This document shows positions 1-7,402 of a stretch of DNA of 12,252 nucleotides, one piece after another. Source of the stretch: Clostridia bacterium (lineage in GTDB: Bacteria; Bacillota; Clostridia; Christensenellales; Borkfalkiaceae); assembly GCA_017457345.1 (NCBI GenBank), contig JAFTHR010000199.1, positions 1 to 12,252 of the forward strand, in the 5' to 3' direction. The translations under genes were made by a program, and so were the position numbers. The notes under the pieces are model-generated. The model was given only the letters and a program-made list of their open reading frames with translations. It was not told the origin of the DNA and ran no database searches. Each line of letters opens with the position of its first letter. The first letter of the stretch is position 1.

Positions 1-1181
1 ACTTCCTTTTCAGACATCTTTGCAACAACTGCTTCTGCAAGACGGTCGTAATCCACGTCCGGAGCGGCGAGTTTGCTAGCCACAAGGTCTGCAAGGCGTT
101 CGTAATCGATTTCCATAGAAGGTTCGGGTACGGCAACTTTGCTAGCCACAAGGTCGGAAAGTTTATCGTAGTCAAGTTCAGGGAGAACTTCTTCGGGAAC
201 TTTTACCTTTTCGGCAATCTTATCGGAAAGGGTTTCAAAATCAAAGCCTTCGGAAATGCCTTCCACGATTTTATCAACGTTTTCGCCGTCGATCACCACT
301 TCGTAAGCAAAATCGTCTTCTTTGCCCATTTTTTCAACAACGAGTTCGGCAATCGTTTCGGGATTTACCGCGTCGGTTGCGGAACTATTTGCGATCATTC
401 TTTCAATACGATCGTAATCAACCTTGTCCTGATACGGCAACGATTCTACCACTTTTTCGGCAGACCCGTAAATAATTCTATCGTAATCAACTTCTGCCGC
501 AACTTCCGCGGGTTCTTCCGCTTCTTCCACGATGGATTCTTCCGCATCTTTTTGCTCGCGCAAGATTTCAAGCACGCGATCGCCCACTTCTTCCACGATA
601 CGGCTATAATCTACGTTCTCCGCAACGGGGATCGCTGCAACCGCCGAGAGCACTTGTTGGTTTTGTTCAGCAAACGCCGCTTCCGCTTTTTCCGAAACGG
701 ACTCGGAGAGTTTTTCGTAGTCGAGTTCTTCGTAAACGGGAATCGAATCAACAACTTTATCTTTCACCATTTCAGAAACGGTATCGTAGTCCGTTTCGTC
801 GCCTTTGTTGTTCAACAACTTGAGTTGTTGCTCAATTTCTTCGAGTACGGCGAGTTTTTCTTCAAGCGCGTCGATTCTTTCGTTCAACTTAGCGGATACG
901 TCTTCGTAAATCGCTTGGTTTTGTTGATATACGTACTTCATTTCGTTCGTAATCGAATCAACGGATTTTGCCGCGCTATCTGCCGCAGACGCCGTATCCT
1001 TTTGGATCGAATCGTACATAGAAGAACTTTGAGCCGCCGTGAACTTCATTTCGTTCAACAACTCTTTCTTCATTTTTTGCAGGTCGCTATTAACGCTCCG
1101 ATAGAGCCCTTCGACCATAAGCGCCATTTCCTCCGCAGGCGTCATTTGATCCATTACGTTGTTCGTTTTGTTATCCGACAT
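1..1181 (-). CDS. Coiled-coil protein with repeated DYDRL motifs, unknown function (C-terminus cut by window edge)
   Basis: The reading frame runs open from ATG at 1181 to the window edge, giving 393 residues without a stop. The start is supported by GAGGTG four bases upstream and by a strong promoter about 100 nt away. Residues 1-30 are polar, and residues about 30-127 look like a long amphipathic helix or coiled coil rich in Q, E, K and L. From residue 131 a short motif of the form D-Y-[DES]-[RKT]-[LIV] recurs at about 131, 154, 191, 232, 255, 337, 359 and 377, with a variant DFETL at 314. Each copy is followed by a helix-like stretch such as ADLVASK or AEKVV, and spacings are mostly 18-23 residues or about two to three times that. 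The protein is very acidic, and no signal peptide or membrane segment is visible in this part. Copies at residues 337 and 359 share near-identical DNA (positions 72-89 and 138-155), suggesting recent unit duplication. I do not recognise the family; a structural or scaffolding role is only a guess. Confidence 0.88.
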   Translation of the reverse strand, partial: MSDNKTNNVMDQMTPAEEMALMVEGLYRSVNSDLQKMKKELLNEMKFTAAQSSSMYDSIQKDTASAADSAAKSVDSITNEMKYVYQQNQAIYEDVSAKLNERIDALEEKLAVLEEIEQQLKLLNNKGDETDYDTVSEMVKDKVVDSIPVYEELDYEKLSESVSEKAEAAFAEQNQQVLSAVAAIPVAENVDYSRIVEEVGDRVLEILREQKDAEESIVEEAEEPAEVAAEVDYDRIIYGSAEKVVESLPYQDKVDYDRIERMIANSSATDAVNPETIAELVVEKMGKEDDFAYEVVIDGENVDKIVEGISEGFDFETLSDKIAEKVKVPEEVLPELDYDKLSDLVASKVAVPEPSMEIDYERLADLVASKLAAPDVDYDRLAEAVVAKMSEKE

Positions 1182-1278
1182 ATCACACCTCGTTATAATT
1201 TTTTCGTCGTTTATTCTTCCCGTAAAAGCCGCTCCAACGCACACGCGCGTTAATCAAGCACACTTTTATACATTATCG

Positions 1279-1307
1279 ATTATAGCACATCTTTTTCGCT
1301 CGGTCAA
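1279..1307 (-). promoter_or_regulatory. Sigma-A promoter of the DYDRL-repeat gene
   Basis: Read on the minus strand, TTGACC (1302-1307) and TATAAT (1279-1284) are separated by exactly 17 bases, close to the housekeeping consensus. Transcription would start near 1272, leaving a leader of about 90 nt before the ATG at 1181. Confidence 0.88.
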
Positions 1308-1361
1308 GAGTTTTCGTTAAAAAAATTGCCCGCAAACGGTTTTTTTTGCATATTTTTTTGG

Positions 1362-1397
1362 AAAAACCGCGCCCTGCCCCCGTCTTTTACGGTTTTT
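1362..1397 (-). terminator. Possible second terminator-like hairpin
   Basis: AAAAACCG (1362-1369) and CGGTTTTT (1390-1397) form a perfect 8-bp inverted repeat with a 20-base loop. Read on the minus strand, it lies just beyond the stronger terminator at 1403-1442. It may be a back-up terminator, but the stem is A/T-rich and the loop is long. Confidence 0.35.
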
Positions 1398-1402
1398 ACA
1401 CC

Positions 1403-1442
1403 AAAAAACGGCTCTTGCGCTTGCACGCAAAAACCGTTTTTC
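1403..1442 (-). terminator. Intrinsic terminator after the small ORF (end of the spoIVA unit)
   Basis: On the minus strand, AAAACGG and CCGTTTT form the base of a stem that continues through four pairs including G-U wobbles and then TGCG/CGCA around a loop of about six bases. A run of six T residues follows. It begins a few bases after the stop codon of the 56-residue ORF, so it probably ends the spoIVA-small ORF transcript. Confidence 0.8.
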
Positions 1443-1444
1443 TT

Positions 1445-1615
1445 TTATCTCTTTTCTTCTCCTTTCTGCTCTCCTACGGATAGCGTTCCTTCTTTTACTC
1501 CTTCCGAAAGCGGATTTGCCTTATCTTCACCCTTTAACTTGGATAAATACGCCGCATACTCCGCTTCGCTAATTTTCGGCACTTTCCCTTCTGCTTTCGA
1601 GGCAATTTTTCTCAT
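1445..1615 (-). CDS. Small hydrophilic protein of 56 residues downstream of spoIVA
   Basis: This short ORF was read by eye on the minus strand: it starts MRKIASKAEG and ends GEQKGEEKR before a TAA stop. An AAGGAG Shine-Dalgarno site lies eight bases before the ATG, and a strong terminator begins just after the stop, as expected for the last gene of a transcript. The product is highly charged (Lys and Glu rich) with no membrane segment; residues about 16-28 (SEAEYAAYLSKLK) could form one amphipathic helix. It lies 68 nt after spoIVA on the same strand with no terminator between, so it may be made in the mother cell with SpoIVA. It does not resemble the SpoIVA partner SpoVM, which is shorter and amphipathic-hydrophobic. 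I do not recognise a family. The start codon and ribosome site fall inside a hairpin (1611-1648). Confidence 0.6.
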   Translation of the reverse strand: MRKIASKAEGKVPKISEAEYAAYLSKLKGEDKANPLSEGVKEGTLSVGEQKGEEKR

Positions 1616-1648
1616 AACACGTTCTCCTTTATAAGGTTTTGTTATGAG
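1611..1648 (-). promoter_or_regulatory. Hairpin enclosing the ribosome site and start codon of the small ORF
   Basis: CTCATAAC (1611-1618) and GTTATGAG (1641-1648) are a perfect 8-bp inverted repeat. In the minus-strand transcript the second arm contains the AUG of the 56-residue ORF. Inside the loop, CCTT-ATA-AAGG (1626-1636) can pair again and cover the Shine-Dalgarno AAGG. In a read-through message from spoIVA both initiation signals would be paired. A regulatory role is inferred. Confidence 0.5.
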
Positions 1649-1683
1649 TATGCCCGCAGAAACGGACTTTTATTCCACCTACT

Positions 1684-3153
1684 TTATAGCAAAATACACA
1701 AAACGCCGCCCTTTCCTTCGTTTACGATACGCCGAAGCGTACGCCGCATTTTTTGTTGCAATTCGGGTGGCATTGCTTGCGATTTTTTGCAAAGTTCGTC
1801 GTACGCCAACGTTTTTAAACTCTTGCCAAAAATGTTGGTATCCCACACCTTTTCCCGCTCGTTTTCATAACTTTCCAGCGTACTTTGCAGGAAACTTTCT
1901 CCCTGTTCTTTAAGCCCGATTATCGGGCTAACGTCTCCCGAAACGTCTACTCTAACGATATGATAACTATCCGCGCACGCCTTAAATCGAACGCCATACC
2001 CTGCGCCTTTTTTCATCAATTTCGGCTTTTCAAGATCCATTTCCGCCGAGTCTGGATATACCACGCCGTAGCCGCTTTCTTGGGCGGAAAGGAAAGCAGA
2101 CTTCACCTTGTCGTATTCCCGCTTGCCTTTGACAAGCGTGCACACGAACTCCATCAGTTCCTTTTCCCCGCAAACGCTTTCGCCGCAGCGCTCGCTAAGC
2201 ACTTCGTAGAATACGCCGTCTTTTACCGAAAGATCGATCTCCGCACGCCCTTTCCCTAAATCCATTTTCACCGAATCGGGATTGTTGAACTTATCTTCTT
2301 GCCCAAACACGCTTTCTAAGGCAAAACAATCTTTCATTTTTAAAAGCGTGGGCGCAACGGCTTTAATTTTTTCTAAAAGCGCGCAAACGAGCCCGTTTTC
2401 TTGCGGCAACGCTTGCACCCATTTCGGCAACTTCACGTCTAAGGACAAAAGCGGGAATTCAAAAAGCGCTTTTTGCATTACTTGGAAAATTTCCCCTTCC
2501 GTCATTTCTTCGGCGTTCACCGCCACCACCGAAACGCCGTACTTTTCTTCGAGCGCGGCACGCAGCCCTTCGCTTTTTTGCGGCTTTTTACAGTTGAGAA
2601 GCACTACGAACGGCTTCCCTATTTCTTTGAGTTCTAAAACCGTTTTTTCTTCCGCCTGCACGTAGTTTTCCCGCGGTAAATCGGTAATACTCCCGTCCGT
2701 AGTCACTAATACTCCGATCGTAGAATGTTCGCGAATCACCTTTTGCGTGCCGATCGCCGCCGCTTCCGAAAAAGGCATAGGCGCTTCTTGCCACGGCGTT
2801 TTTACAAGACGAGGCTTGCCGTCTTCGGTAAAACCGCTTGCGCCGTCCACCGCAAACCCCACGCAATCCACGAGCCGCACGGACGCCGTTGCCGCTTTCC
2901 CCACGGTAATTTGCACCGCTTCGTTCGGAACGAACTTCGGCTCGGTGGTCATCACCGTTTTCCCTGCCGCCGACTGCGGCAGTTCGTCGGTCATTCTCGC
3001 CCGCGCGTTCGGATCAGCCGACGGAATTACGAGTTTTTCCATAAACCGCTTGATAAACGTAGATTTACCCGTGCGCACAGGGCCGACCACGCCGACGTAA
3101 ATATCACCGTTCGTGCGGCTTGCAATATCTTCGTAAACGCTATAATTTTCCAT
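1684..3153 (-). CDS. spoIVA: Stage IV sporulation protein A, spore coat basement ATPase
   Basis: SpoIVA is a cytoskeletal ATPase made in the mother cell. It polymerises on the outer forespore membrane, held there by SpoVM, and forms the base on which the spore coat assembles; it is also linked to cortex formation. The product is 489 residues against about 492 in Bacillus subtilis, and it can be followed along the whole length. Visible landmarks are the N-terminal motif NGDIYVGVVG, the Walker A loop GPVRTGKST (24-32, Lys30), the strongly conserved DELPQSAAGKT and MTTEPKFVPN segments (about 56-78), the Walker B-like LVDCVGF (about 94-100), EHSTIGVLVTTDGSI, and the C-terminal end GKGGVLCILL typical of the family. 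The start at 3153 was chosen because GGAGG lies six bases upstream and the homologue begins at the same place; an in-frame extension upstream is not supported. It has its own probable sigma-E promoter and seems to be followed in the same transcript by a small ORF. Confidence 0.98.
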   Translation of the reverse strand: MENYSVYEDIASRTNGDIYVGVVGPVRTGKSTFIKRFMEKLVIPSADPNARARMTDELPQSAAGKTVMTTEPKFVPNEAVQITVGKAATASVRLVDCVGFAVDGASGFTEDGKPRLVKTPWQEAPMPFSEAAAIGTQKVIREHSTIGVLVTTDGSITDLPRENYVQAEEKTVLELKEIGKPFVVLLNCKKPQKSEGLRAALEEKYGVSVVAVNAEEMTEGEIFQVMQKALFEFPLLSLDVKLPKWVQALPQENGLVCALLEKIKAVAPTLLKMKDCFALESVFGQEDKFNNPDSVKMDLGKGRAEIDLSVKDGVFYEVLSERCGESVCGEKELMEFVCTLVKGKREYDKVKSAFLSAQESGYGVVYPDSAEMDLEKPKLMKKGAGYGVRFKACADSYHIVRVDVSGDVSPIIGLKEQGESFLQSTLESYENEREKVWDTNIFGKSLKTLAYDELCKKSQAMPPELQQKMRRTLRRIVNEGKGGVLCILL

Positions 3154-3195
3154 CCATAACCTCCAAAATCCGCGTGTTCTTTGCGAAAAACCCGC

Positions 3196-3237
3196 AAAAA
3201 AACTCCGCATTGTCGCTTAGGACTAATATATGCGGAG
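3196..3237 (-). terminator. Intrinsic terminator of the five-gene operon
   Basis: On the minus strand CTCCGCAT (3230-3237) pairs perfectly with ATGCGGAG (3203-3210) across a 19-base loop, followed directly by seven T residues (3196-3202). It lies about 30 bases after the stop of the HEAT-like gene and ends that operon. Its 5' arm overlaps the spoIVA -10 element. Confidence 0.8.
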
Positions 3238-3253
3238 AATTTGTCGGTTATGA
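3225..3253 (-). promoter_or_regulatory. Probable sigma-E (mother-cell) promoter of spoIVA
   Basis: On the minus strand, TCATAAC (3247-3253) and CATATATT (3225-3232) are 14 bases apart. They match the sigma-E pattern (-35 like KMATATT, -10 like CATACANT) at five of seven positions and at all but one of the fixed -10 positions. spoIVA is a known sigma-E gene in Bacillus subtilis. The predicted start, near 3218, falls inside the loop of the upstream terminator hairpin. Confidence 0.6.
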
Positions 3254-3269
3254 AATTTTTTCGGCGTTT

Positions 3270-4088
3270 TTAAGAAACTTCTTCGCTACGGACGCGAGCG
3301 TCTTCTACCGCCACGTAATCTTTATCGCCGGAAAAATCGCGCGATTCGTTGTATTCTCCACCGAGCGCTTCAATGGCGTATTTTAATTCTTGAAACACAA
3401 CGAATCCTATCGATTCGTCTTGAATGCGGTTATACAAAAACGGCAAAGCGCGCTCGTCTCCATACGCCGCTAAATAACTTGCGTGGAGGGGTAAATTTTC
3501 TTCGTTTGAACGGAATTCTTCTAATAAAATTTTGAAAATCTCGTCCTCTTTTTCTTTTACGCGGGAAAGAATTTCGAGCATATACTCTTTTGCCTTTCCT
3601 TCCTTATAATAAGAAAGGGCGCGTTCTTTCACGGCGTCGGCAGCGAACTTAAACACTTCCGTCACTTCGTCCTGCACGTCTTTCGATACTCTATCTTCAA
3701 GCAAAATCGTAAAATACTTATCGTACGCACGCTCGTCGTCGGCGATAAGATGCAACGCATACGAAACGGTGGACTCGTCGTTTGAGTCAAGAAGCGGCAA
3801 TAATAAGGAAGTGCAATCCCGCCGCTCCATTTCCGTGCACAAAAATTCCGGAACGGGAACGCCCTGCTCTAAATGCGCTTTTAACGTTTGCGCAAGTTCT
3901 TCGTCCGTCATTTTCTCGTAGTATTCTTTCGGTGTGCACTTTACTTTGGCTACGTACGTATCTCCAAACTTTTTATAAAGTTTGGGGATAATTTCTTCCC
4001 ATTGCCGTTCGCTATATTTTTCGGCGTTTTCTTCCATAAATTGAGAAAGTTTCTCGTCGAACATCTCGTCAAAATCAATTAGTTTCAT
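3270..4088 (-). CDS. HEAT-like alpha-helical repeat protein, unknown function
   Basis: The product has 272 residues and appears entirely helical and acidic. Residues about 60-92 form a helical N-terminal segment (TDEELAQTLKAHLEQG). From about residue 95 to 245 there are paired-helix units resembling HEAT repeats, for example LLLPLLDSNDESTVSYALHL (95-114) and YGDERALPFLYNRIQDES (209-226). The segment YAIEALGGEYNESRDF then leads to a charged, probably disordered tail. There is no signal peptide or membrane helix. The ATG at 4088 lies inside the end of the TPR gene (14-nt overlap), with GGAG six bases upstream, so translation is likely coupled. It is the last gene of the operon and a terminator follows. 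Such repeats usually bind other proteins, and the adjoining TPR protein is the obvious candidate partner, but that is inference. No precise family was recognised. Confidence 0.88.
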   Translation of the reverse strand: MKLIDFDEMFDEKLSQFMEENAEKYSERQWEEIIPKLYKKFGDTYVAKVKCTPKEYYEKMTDEELAQTLKAHLEQGVPVPEFLCTEMERRDCTSLLLPLLDSNDESTVSYALHLIADDERAYDKYFTILLEDRVSKDVQDEVTEVFKFAADAVKERALSYYKEGKAKEYMLEILSRVKEKEDEIFKILLEEFRSNEENLPLHASYLAAYGDERALPFLYNRIQDESIGFVVFQELKYAIEALGGEYNESRDFSGDKDYVAVEDARVRSEEVS

Positions 4089-5826
4089 CTTCCTCTCCCA
4101 TAAACCGGCGGTAAATACTTAATAGTTTTGCAACGCATTCTTCGTTGCCTTCGAACACTTGTACAACCTTTTCTACAGGCAATTTGAGCGCACCCACCTT
4201 TGCGCAAAAATAAATGGCGCACGCAGTAGATTTTTCGTCGTCAAAAAGGTCTTCTTCTCCAACGAGCGAAACGTTCAAATACAAGTCTTCCGCGGCGGTA
4301 GCAATCGCATCTCCAAGCCCTTCTTTTAAAAGGGCAAACCTTGAAAATACGCTGGCGTACGCCGATAAAAACTTCTTTCTCTTCTTTCTGCCGATTTCAA
4401 TTTTATACGTTTGAATTTCACGGTATACGTCGTATAACACCACGCCGAACTCGTTATCTCGGTTGCGCATACACAACCCGTTAATAATTTCGATTTTCAG
4501 GACTTCTTTCACTTCGTTATCAAGCAAAATTTCCCGTAAAAAATTGTCGCACTCGGCGTGTTCGGCAACCATTATGGCAAGATACTGCAAATCGTAGTCC
4601 ATGCCGTCCAACTCGTCGAAACACCAACGCAAAGCACCCCGTTTTTCTAGTTCTTTACCCGCTTTTTTCGCTTCGCTTTTCGGCATTGCGCTAACTTGCA
4701 AAAATTCCGCTAATCGGCGTTCTCTCTCCGCTTCCGGCAGACGGTAATAATAGGTGATATCCACTTCGAAAAGCGCAGGAGCATTTTCTTCTATCTCTAA
4801 AAAAGAGAACCCTTCGCCGTTCGCATCTTTCCAACGAACCGATTTTTTAATTTCTTCTAAATAATACTTGGCAACCGCGGCGTTTTCGTAGATCGCGCAA
4901 AGTTTTTCAAGCGCGCGGATAGACTTTTCTATCTTGCCGCATTTATACGCCGAAACGGCTTGAAAATAAAGCGTTTTCACGTCGTACGGCATATCCTTTT
5001 CCACTTCGCAAAGCAGTTCGTGTGCCTGCTCGTGTAAACCTGCTTCGCAAGCGACCGTTGCCACTTTGAACTTTTCTTCCGTATTTTTCAGTTCAAACGA
5101 ACAAAGTTTCTCGGCAATTTTTCGGCACTCTTCCGCCTTCCCTTGTTCTAAATAGACGGCGGCAAGCGTGGTGTACGGCTGCGGTTTTTCAGGATACAAC
5201 TCCACTAGTTCTAAACTGATTTTTTCCGCCTCTTCTATCTTCCCTTCTAAAAGATAAGCAACCGCTTGCATCTCTCTTGCCGAAGAGTATTCTTTTGTTC
5301 CAAACGGGACAACGGAAAGCGCTTCAATAGCGCGCCGGCAATCCCCTTTTTTGAGCCGCGCCGCACCTTCTTCCATCTCCTTGGAATAATCGGCTTGTTC
5401 GGGGGGATAAACCACGCGAAAAAGGCTCTTTTTCGGCTTGGAAAACGCTTCTATGATATCTTCTTTATACTCTTTGGAAATCATAGCGTCCGCGTCCATT
5501 AAACGGTCGTAATAATAGGCGGCGTGCTCCTCGTCGGAAAGGGCTAAATAATTGCCCGCCAAGCCTTCGTATACGTCCGCAAAATCTTCCACGGCGCAAT
5601 TATCGAGCACCTTGTACCAACACTTTATGGAAAGCGCGTGCAATCCCATTGCCTCGTACACGTCTGCAAGATGGACGTTTGTATCCACGTCCTTCCCGAA
5701 GATCTCCCGCTCTCTTTGGATATAACGAAGCGCCGCAAGAAAATCTCCCTTTTCAAACGCCTGCTCTTCTAATCGGTTGAGCCGTTTACGGTACTGTTCA
5801 GTTTTTAAAAACTCCTTTTCCGTCAC
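4075..5826 (-). CDS. Large TPR-repeat protein, unknown function
   Basis: The product has 583 residues and is predicted soluble and cytoplasmic. Tetratricopeptide-like helix pairs are clear at residues about 14-110 (EQAFEKGDFLAALRYI; VHLADVYEAMGLHALSIKCW) and 148-325 (AVAYLLEGKIEEAEKI; TLAAVYLEQGKAEECRKIAEKL; FQAVSAYKCGKIEKSIRALEKL). The C-terminal 240 residues remain helical but lose the TPR signature; they contain a segment with acidic and basic runs (PEAERERRLAEFL, IGRKKRKKFL). The start is a GTG at 5826, three bases after the hslO stop, with AAAGGG inside the hslO end as ribosome site; no ATG lies nearby. The 3' end overlaps the HEAT-like gene by 14 nt. TPR proteins act as protein-binding scaffolds. 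The position between a chaperone and a HEAT-like protein suggests a role in protein handling, but nothing in the sequence proves it. Confidence 0.9.
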   Translation of the reverse strand: MTEKEFLKTEQYRKRLNRLEEQAFEKGDFLAALRYIQREREIFGKDVDTNVHLADVYEAMGLHALSIKCWYKVLDNCAVEDFADVYEGLAGNYLALSDEEHAAYYYDRLMDADAMISKEYKEDIIEAFSKPKKSLFRVVYPPEQADYSKEMEEGAARLKKGDCRRAIEALSVVPFGTKEYSSAREMQAVAYLLEGKIEEAEKISLELVELYPEKPQPYTTLAAVYLEQGKAEECRKIAEKLCSFELKNTEEKFKVATVACEAGLHEQAHELLCEVEKDMPYDVKTLYFQAVSAYKCGKIEKSIRALEKLCAIYENAAVAKYYLEEIKKSVRWKDANGEGFSFLEIEENAPALFEVDITYYYRLPEAERERRLAEFLQVSAMPKSEAKKAGKELEKRGALRWCFDELDGMDYDLQYLAIMVAEHAECDNFLREILLDNEVKEVLKIEIINGLCMRNRDNEFGVVLYDVYREIQTYKIEIGRKKRKKFLSAYASVFSRFALLKEGLGDAIATAAEDLYLNVSLVGEEDLFDDEKSTACAIYFCAKVGALKLPVEKVVQVFEGNEECVAKLLSIYRRFMGEEDETN

Positions 5827-5829
5827 CCG

Positions 5830-6648
5830 TTATTTCCCTTTTAAAAACATTTCGTCGGCATCTTTTTCGCCGAATTCATAGTCTGTATTACAGTAATGGC
5901 AATGCACGCGCACCGCGCCGTCTTCGCGGATAATTTTCCGCATTTCAGCTTCTCCAAGCGAGAGCAAAACGCCTTGCAAATACTCCCTGGAACAGTTGCA
6001 TTTATACTCCGCGCGCCGCTCAACGAGTGCCGACAACGCGTACTCTTTTTTCACCGCCGAAAGTCCTTCTTTTTTCACTCTTGCAAGCAAAGCTTGCAAT
6101 TCTTCACCGCTCGGCAAATTTTTTAAAACGGACTCTTCCGCAAACGGCAAAGGTTGAACGGCGACGATCCCAGCATAACTTACTTCGCCTTTTTCATCCG
6201 TTTCCACGCAAGTTTCCACGTGCGTAGGCAGTTGCTCACTCACTTTAAAATACTGCGAAAAATCTTGATCGGGCGTACCGCCGGTTAACTCGCAAAGCCC
6301 CACGAACGGTCTACTATACCCGTCGTCACGAATCACGGTAATCGTACCCTCTCCAAATCCTTCCAAGTCTTCAAAAAAAGGCTCGAACGCACCGCGAACA
6401 CGCAAATGATAGCCACCGGAAACACTCACGTGCAACCTATTCGATTTAATTTCCGCGGATACCTGCCCCTGCCTTTCTTTTAAACAAGCGCTTAAATACG
6501 CGCCAAAACACAAGGCGCGCACGAAAGTGTGTCCTTCCGCTCCTTTTAATAGATGCAAACGGTATGCTTCTTGGGCAATTTCCGTGCAATCAATGATCGT
6601 CAACGATACCTGCTCGTTGAAGATTAAGCCGCGTAAAACGTTGTTCAC
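5830..6648 (-). CDS. hslO: Hsp33 redox-regulated holdase chaperone
   Basis: Hsp33 is a cytoplasmic ATP-independent chaperone that is inactive when its four cysteines hold zinc. It becomes active when oxidative stress, usually with heat, releases the metal and forms disulfides. The product has 272 residues, slightly short of the usual 290 or so. The C-terminal zinc switch is intact: CNC at 217-219 and CHYC at 250-253, separated by 30 residues (family pattern CxC-x27-32-CxxC). Family sequence in the N-terminal domain includes GYHLRVRGAFEP (about 79-90) and a short form of the TVIRDDGYSRPFVG region. I chose the GTG at 6648 because AGGAG lies seven bases upstream inside the end of the methyltransferase gene; an upstream extension to 6723 would be wholly within that gene and has arginine-rich, non-family sequence. 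The gap to the methyltransferase stop is 2 nt and to the TPR gene 3 nt, so it belongs firmly in this operon. Confidence 0.96.
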   Translation of the reverse strand: MNNVLRGLIFNEQVSLTIIDCTEIAQEAYRLHLLKGAEGHTFVRALCFGAYLSACLKERQGQVSAEIKSNRLHVSVSGGYHLRVRGAFEPFFEDLEGFGEGTITVIRDDGYSRPFVGLCELTGGTPDQDFSQYFKVSEQLPTHVETCVETDEKGEVSYAGIVAVQPLPFAEESVLKNLPSGEELQALLARVKKEGLSAVKKEYALSALVERRAEYKCNCSREYLQGVLLSLGEAEMRKIIREDGAVRVHCHYCNTDYEFGEKDADEMFLKGK

Positions 6649-6650
6649 CG

Positions 6651-7385
6651 CTATCTCCTTTTTGCCAGGAAACAAATTCGATCGCTCGTTTCCTTTTCTT
6701 CTCCTAAAAACCCTTCTACGCAAAGCGTTTCAAAACCCGCTTTCTCCAACGCGCCAAGAATTTCTTCTTCTCGATAAATATACTGCACGTGGCGCTCGTC
6801 GCTACGATCAAACGCACCGTCTTGGCGGCGGGAAAACACCGTCACGTCTAGCGTGGCAACGTCCCCCTCCACGCGGTTAAAGGCAAGGTAAGTGACGTCT
6901 TCCCGATCGTCAACGCTAACAGTATCTGCAATTTTTTGGCGGAACTTGCGTTCGGAACTCACGTCAAATACGAATACACCGCCTTTTTTGAGCGCACCGC
7001 TCACGTTTTTAAACGCCGAGATCAATCTTTCTTTGGGAATATAATTCACAAGATCGTTTATCGCCGTGGCAAAATCAAACCTGCGCGGCAATTTCGTTTT
7101 GGTGATATCCGCCAAAACGTATTCACAACGCACCCCCGCTTTCACCCCTTCTTTTTGCGCAAAATCTAGCATTTGCGGCGAAACGTCTAACCCCGTTGTT
7201 TGATAGCCGTTTTTTTGCAAAACGCGGGTGAAATAACCGCCGCCACAGCCGATATCTACCCCCACGGAAAGCGAAAACGGTTTTAACTTTGCAATTAAAT
7301 ACTGCGACCACTTTTCATAGCCGCAGTCGTCGTTTAGATATTCAAACCAAGGGGCAAGGCCGGAATATGCCTTACGTTTTTCCAT
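6651..7385 (-). CDS. Class I SAM-dependent methyltransferase, substrate unknown
   Basis: The product has 244 residues with a standard Rossmann-type methyltransferase core. Motif I is VDIGCGGGYFT (43-53), the acidic ribose-binding residue is in GLDVSPQML (Asp67 region), motif III is LADI (91-94) and the motif IV area is FDFATAINDLVNYI (103-116). An amphipathic N-terminal region (APWFEYLNDDCGYEKW) resembles the cap of small-molecule or tRNA methyltransferases found widely in Clostridia. The C-terminal part (about 165-244) is a beta-rich extension. No substrate can be read from the sequence. The ATG at 7385 is preferred over the GTG at 7391, because the AAGGAG ribosome site ends in the GTG itself and sits five bases before the ATG. 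It follows the membrane-protein gene by 17 nt and is 2 nt from hslO. Confidence 0.93.
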   Translation of the reverse strand: MEKRKAYSGLAPWFEYLNDDCGYEKWSQYLIAKLKPFSLSVGVDIGCGGGYFTRVLQKNGYQTTGLDVSPQMLDFAQKEGVKAGVRCEYVLADITKTKLPRRFDFATAINDLVNYIPKERLISAFKNVSGALKKGGVFVFDVSSERKFRQKIADTVSVDDREDVTYLAFNRVEGDVATLDVTVFSRRQDGAFDRSDERHVQYIYREEEILGALEKAGFETLCVEGFLGEEKETSDRICFLAKRR

Positions 7386-7402
7386 ATACACTCCTTCCCC
7401 GA

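Noticed and set aside
552..1253. A 233-codon open frame on the plus strand
   Set aside because: It is antisense to the promoter-backed repeat gene, extends through that gene's start region, is rich in Phe, Arg and His as expected of a shadow frame, and has no clear ribosome site.
1638..1680. Separate sporulation promoter (minus strand CATACTCA, 1645-1652) for the small ORF
   Set aside because: The -10 match is partial and no -35 at a suitable distance was found, so co-transcription with spoIVA is simpler.
3154..3210. Nineteen-residue extension of SpoIVA
   Set aside because: Family alignment from memory begins at MENYSVYEDI and GGAGG sits at the right distance before 3153.
6649..6723. N-terminal extension of hslO to 6723
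   Set aside because: It lies wholly within the methyltransferase gene, is arginine-rich and unlike Hsp33; GTG 6648 has a good ribosome site.
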